Translations under genes and position numbers: made by a program
In this document: positions 61,816 to 64,000 of the stretch, one piece after another
Layout of the letters: each line of letters opens with the position of its first letter
Numbering within the stretch: the stretch's first letter is position 1
Origin: CAVZCK01 sp963798805
Lineage (GTDB): Bacteria; Pseudomonadota; Alphaproteobacteria; Rhizobiales; Rhodomicrobiaceae
Assembly (NCBI GenBank): GCA_963798805.1
Contig: CAWCVC010000010.1
Coordinates: forward strand, 1,618,948-1,682,947
Direction of reading: 5' to 3'
DNA length: 64,000 nt
Notes under the pieces: generated by a model
Seen by the model: the letters and a program-made list of their open reading frames with translations, nothing else
The model's database searches: none
Told to the model about the DNA's origin: nothing

Positions 61816-63720
61816 ATGTCTCTCATCCATCAATCCCAACCGATTCCCCTGAATAAGCTCAAGCCCTCAAAAGCCAACGTGCGCAAGACCGGGCGCGACA
61901 CCGGCATTGAAGAACTGGCCGCCTCCATTGCCGCGCATGGCCTGCTGCATCCGCTGACCATTGCGCCCGAAACCGGGAAGGACGGGGAGCCGACCGGCCA
62001 ATTTGCCGTTGTCGCCGGAGGCCGCAGGCTCGCGGCCCTGAAGCTCTTGGCGAGGCGAAAAGCACTGCCGAAAACCGCGCCGATCCCCTGCGTCACGGTC
62101 GATGACGGCGGAACGGAAATCTCCCTCGCCGAGAATATCAACCAAGCGCCGATGCACCCCGCCGATCAGTTCGAGGCGTTCGCGGCCCTACAGGCGCAGG
62201 GGCTTTCCGCCGAAGATATCAGCGGGCGCTTCGGCCTTGCCGCCCGCATCGTCAAGCAGCGCTTGCGGCTGGGAGCGGCGAGCCCACGGCTCATGGCTCT
62301 CTATCGTGAAGGAGACATCAACCTCGACCAGTTAACGGCGTTCTGCCTGACCGACGATCACGCGGCGCAGGAGCGGGTCTGGGACAGTCTCACATACAAT
62401 AAGGAACCTTATCTGATCCGCCGCCTCCTGATGGAGGGGCAGCTTCCCTTGACCGACCGCCGCGCCGTTTTCGTCGGCACGGAAGCCTATGAGGCCGCCG
62501 GTGGCATCATCAACCGCGACCTGTTCTCTCAGGAGGAGGGACAAGGCCATGTCACTGACGTAGCATTGCTGGAGCAACTGGTTGCCGCCAAGCTCCATGA
62601 GGTCGCCGAGGCGGTGCGGGCGGAAGGCTGGAAATGGGTCAATATCAGCCCGGAATTCGACTACCGCGAAATCGCCGGTCTGCATCGTGTCTATCCCAAG
62701 CACCGCGATCTGAGCGAGGATGAGCAGCAACGGCTCGATGCGCTGGAACGCGAATACGAGGCCGTCCCGGAGGATCGGCCCGATTTCGAGGCCGAGGTTG
62801 CGCGGCTGGAGGCTGAGATCGAGGCGCTGTGCGGCGAAGCCGCCTTTGATCCCGATCACATTGCCTGCGGTGGAGCGTGGGTGTCGCTTGGCGATCGCGG
62901 CCACGCGCGAATTGAACGCGGCTTTATTCGTCCGGAAGATTTGGCCCCGGCCGCAAAGGATCATCTGGACAGCGACGCGGCAGAGAATACGGGCGCGGAC
63001 ATCCTCGACCACCCCGCACAGGAGCATGGAGAGGCGGAAGCGACCCAGATGCCCGACAAGTTGCTCTCCAACCTCTCCGCTCACCGCACGGCGGCTTTGC
63101 AGCACCGGCTCGCCACCCAGCCCGACATTGCCTATCTGGCCGTGCTCCATGCCTTCGCGCTACAAGCTTTCTATTGGGGCGATACCCGTCAGACCTGCCT
63201 CGACATCGGTCTGCGCCATGCCACCCTCGCCCATTATGCCGATAACCTCGATGCCAACCCCGCATTACGCGAGGGTGACGAACGACATCAGCGCTGGGCG
63301 CAGCGCCTGCCGAAAGCGGCAAGCGCACTGTGGTCTTTCATCGTCGATCAGACGGCGGAAGACCGGGCGGCATTGCTCGCTCATTGCGCTGCGCTGACGC
63401 TCGATGTCCTCCATCGACCCGGAGAAGGCTGCTTTGGCAAGCATGCCCATGCCGACCAGCTAGCCGCAGCCCTCAGCCTCGACATGATCGCTTATTGGCA
63501 ACCTACGGAGGCAAACTATTTCGCGCGTGTTACGAAAGCGCAGATCGGCGAGGCCGTGCGCGAGACGAAGGGAGAAGCCGAGGCCGAGCGCATGGCGGGA
63601 ATGAAAAAGTCCGACATGGCGAAGCGGGCGCAACGTCTGCTCGCGGATAGCGGCTGGCTGCCGCAGCCGTTGCGCTCGCCGGAGCCGTTCTTGGAGGAAC
63701 CGGACGCAGAAGCGGCATGA
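61816..63720 (+). CDS. Large ParB-domain protein
   Basis: 634 residues from ATG after AAGAAGGAG. ParB N-terminal domain: NVRKTGRDTGIEELAASIAA, HGLLHPLTI, FAVVAGGRRLAALKLLARR (nucleotide-binding GGRR) and ISLAENINQAPMHPADQFEA. A DNA-binding helical region follows (GLSAEDISGRFGLAARIVKQ, RLRLGAASPRLMALYREGDI). The C-terminal 400 residues contain a coiled coil and an unrecognised region with WGDTRQTCLDIGLRHATLAH. Such proteins, larger than chromosomal ParB (about 300), are typical of alphaproteobacterial plasmids and ICEs. No ParA gene is adjacent, so a role other than partition, such as transcriptional control, is possible. Confidence 0.9.
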   Translation: MSLIHQSQPIPLNKLKPSKANVRKTGRDTGIEELAASIAAHGLLHPLTIAPETGKDGEPTGQFAVVAGGRRLAALKLLARRKALPKTAPIPCVTVDDGGTEISLAENINQAPMHPADQFEAFAALQAQGLSAEDISGRFGLAARIVKQRLRLGAASPRLMALYREGDINLDQLTAFCLTDDHAAQERVWDSLTYNKEPYLIRRLLMEGQLPLTDRRAVFVGTEAYEAAGGIINRDLFSQEEGQGHVTDVALLEQLVAAKLHEVAEAVRAEGWKWVNISPEFDYREIAGLHRVYPKHRDLSEDEQQRLDALEREYEAVPEDRPDFEAEVARLEAEIEALCGEAAFDPDHIACGGAWVSLGDRGHARIERGFIRPEDLAPAAKDHLDSDAAENTGADILDHPAQEHGEAEATQMPDKLLSNLSAHRTAALQHRLATQPDIAYLAVLHAFALQAFYWGDTRQTCLDIGLRHATLAHYADNLDANPALREGDERHQRWAQRLPKAASALWSFIVDQTAEDRAALLAHCAALTLDVLHRPGEGCFGKHAHADQLAAALSLDMIAYWQPTEANYFARVTKAQIGEAVRETKGEAEAERMAGMKKSDMAKRAQRLLADSGWLPQPLRSPEPFLEEPDAEAA

Positions 63721-63914
63721 TGGACGACCGGGGCGGCCAAGTGCCGCCCCTTTCCGTTCGCATGATCAAACCAGCCTGCTATCAGCGCCCCAACCACCGC
63801 AAAAGCCCCTATTTCATCAGCCAAGCCAGAAGTATTACAGTGGCGTGAAGATTTACCGGCCCGCGTGGCATTTATTCACGTATTCCAGTAAGCTTATCGT
63901 GTGAAAGGAAGCCT

Positions 63915-64000
63915 ATGAACTTGGAGAAGAATACCAGCCAGAGGCCACTTTTTCTGGGCCTGCTCAGCCTTGCGATTGGAACCCTGGCAGGGTTCTTGCT
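63915..64000 (+). CDS. Start of a membrane protein, cut by the window end
   Basis: ATG 63915 after AAAGGAAGCC gives MNLEKNTSQRPLFLGLLSLA and IGTLAGFLL, a short charged start and a first membrane helix. The opening RPLFLGLLSLAIGTLAGF resembles ClC-type chloride channels, but 28 codons are too few to assign a family. Confidence 0.5.
   Translation, partial: MNLEKNTSQRPLFLGLLSLAIGTLAGFL

Overview
The window reads as a mosaic of mobile genetic elements in a GC-rich alphaproteobacterium. The order Hyphomicrobiales is the best guess, and a Beijerinckiaceae/Methylocella-like host is my impression only. Reasons: the codon and GC character, IncP-like TraJ/TraL/TraM/TraI transfer genes of the rhizobial kind, small CsbD and SYLF (Ysc84) genes, IS1380/IS630/IS481/ISAzo13/IS110 transposases, and AlpA-type regulators beside tyrosine integrases. 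No rRNA gene, complete tRNA gene or CRISPR array was seen.

Layout. (1) 1-13.6 kb: right-hand part of an integrated element. It carries an Mrr-like restriction endonuclease (partial), an iteron-like repeat field, a primase-helicase split by a frameshift, an AlpA-type HTH gene with a four-helix membrane protein, an overlapping excisionase/integrase pair, a frameshifted PD-(D/E)xK nuclease, and a two-gene unit pairing a nucleoside-phosphorylase-domain protein with a membrane protein. A 3' fragment of tRNA-Thr(GGU) closes the element. (2) 13.6-21.1 kb: backbone-like genes (SYLF remnant, CsbD, AI-2E-type permease, alpha/beta hydrolase, HMCES/YedK, a small exported protein). (3) 21.2-32.4 kb: an insertion-sequence graveyard, including an IS1380 transposase broken by two MITE-like palindromes, a TraF scar, and an Hsp70/IS110 chimera. 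(4) 32.7-41.2 kb: a decayed IncP-like mobilization block with a secreted nuclease, a second four-helix membrane protein, TraM, frameshifted TraL, a candidate oriT, TraJ, and a TraI relaxase cut off and fused to the tail of another protein. (5) 39.9-44.5 kb: Toprim protein, frameshifted helicase, excisionase and integrase, ending at a 3' fragment of tRNA-Lys(CUU). (6) 44.6-48.7 kb: a P4-type integrase, an AlpA-type regulator and a third four-helix membrane protein. (7) 48.7-53.9 kb: two exported proteins (RCC1/LamG and S74-chaperone types), a serine resolvase with its repeats, and a WGR protein. (8) 54-61.6 kb: a defence and toxin-antitoxin block with a Gabija-like OLD nuclease/UvrD helicase pair, HipA with an unusually large HTH partner, and HigB-HigA. 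(9) 61.8-64 kb: a large ParB-domain protein and the start of a membrane protein.

The strongest candidates for undescribed biology are two. The first is the phosphorylase-domain plus membrane-protein pair (10584-13340), lying between an integrase and an att site. The second is the recurring membrane protein with three N-terminal helices, a Cys-pair coiled coil, a fourth helix and a DNA-binding-like C-terminus; it appears three times, twice directly behind an AlpA-type HTH gene.

Caution: at least seven genes are broken by frameshifts. Five of these breaks could each be repaired by adding one base to a short homopolymer, so base-calling error is as likely as decay for those five. All functional calls are from reading motifs by eye; no search was run.
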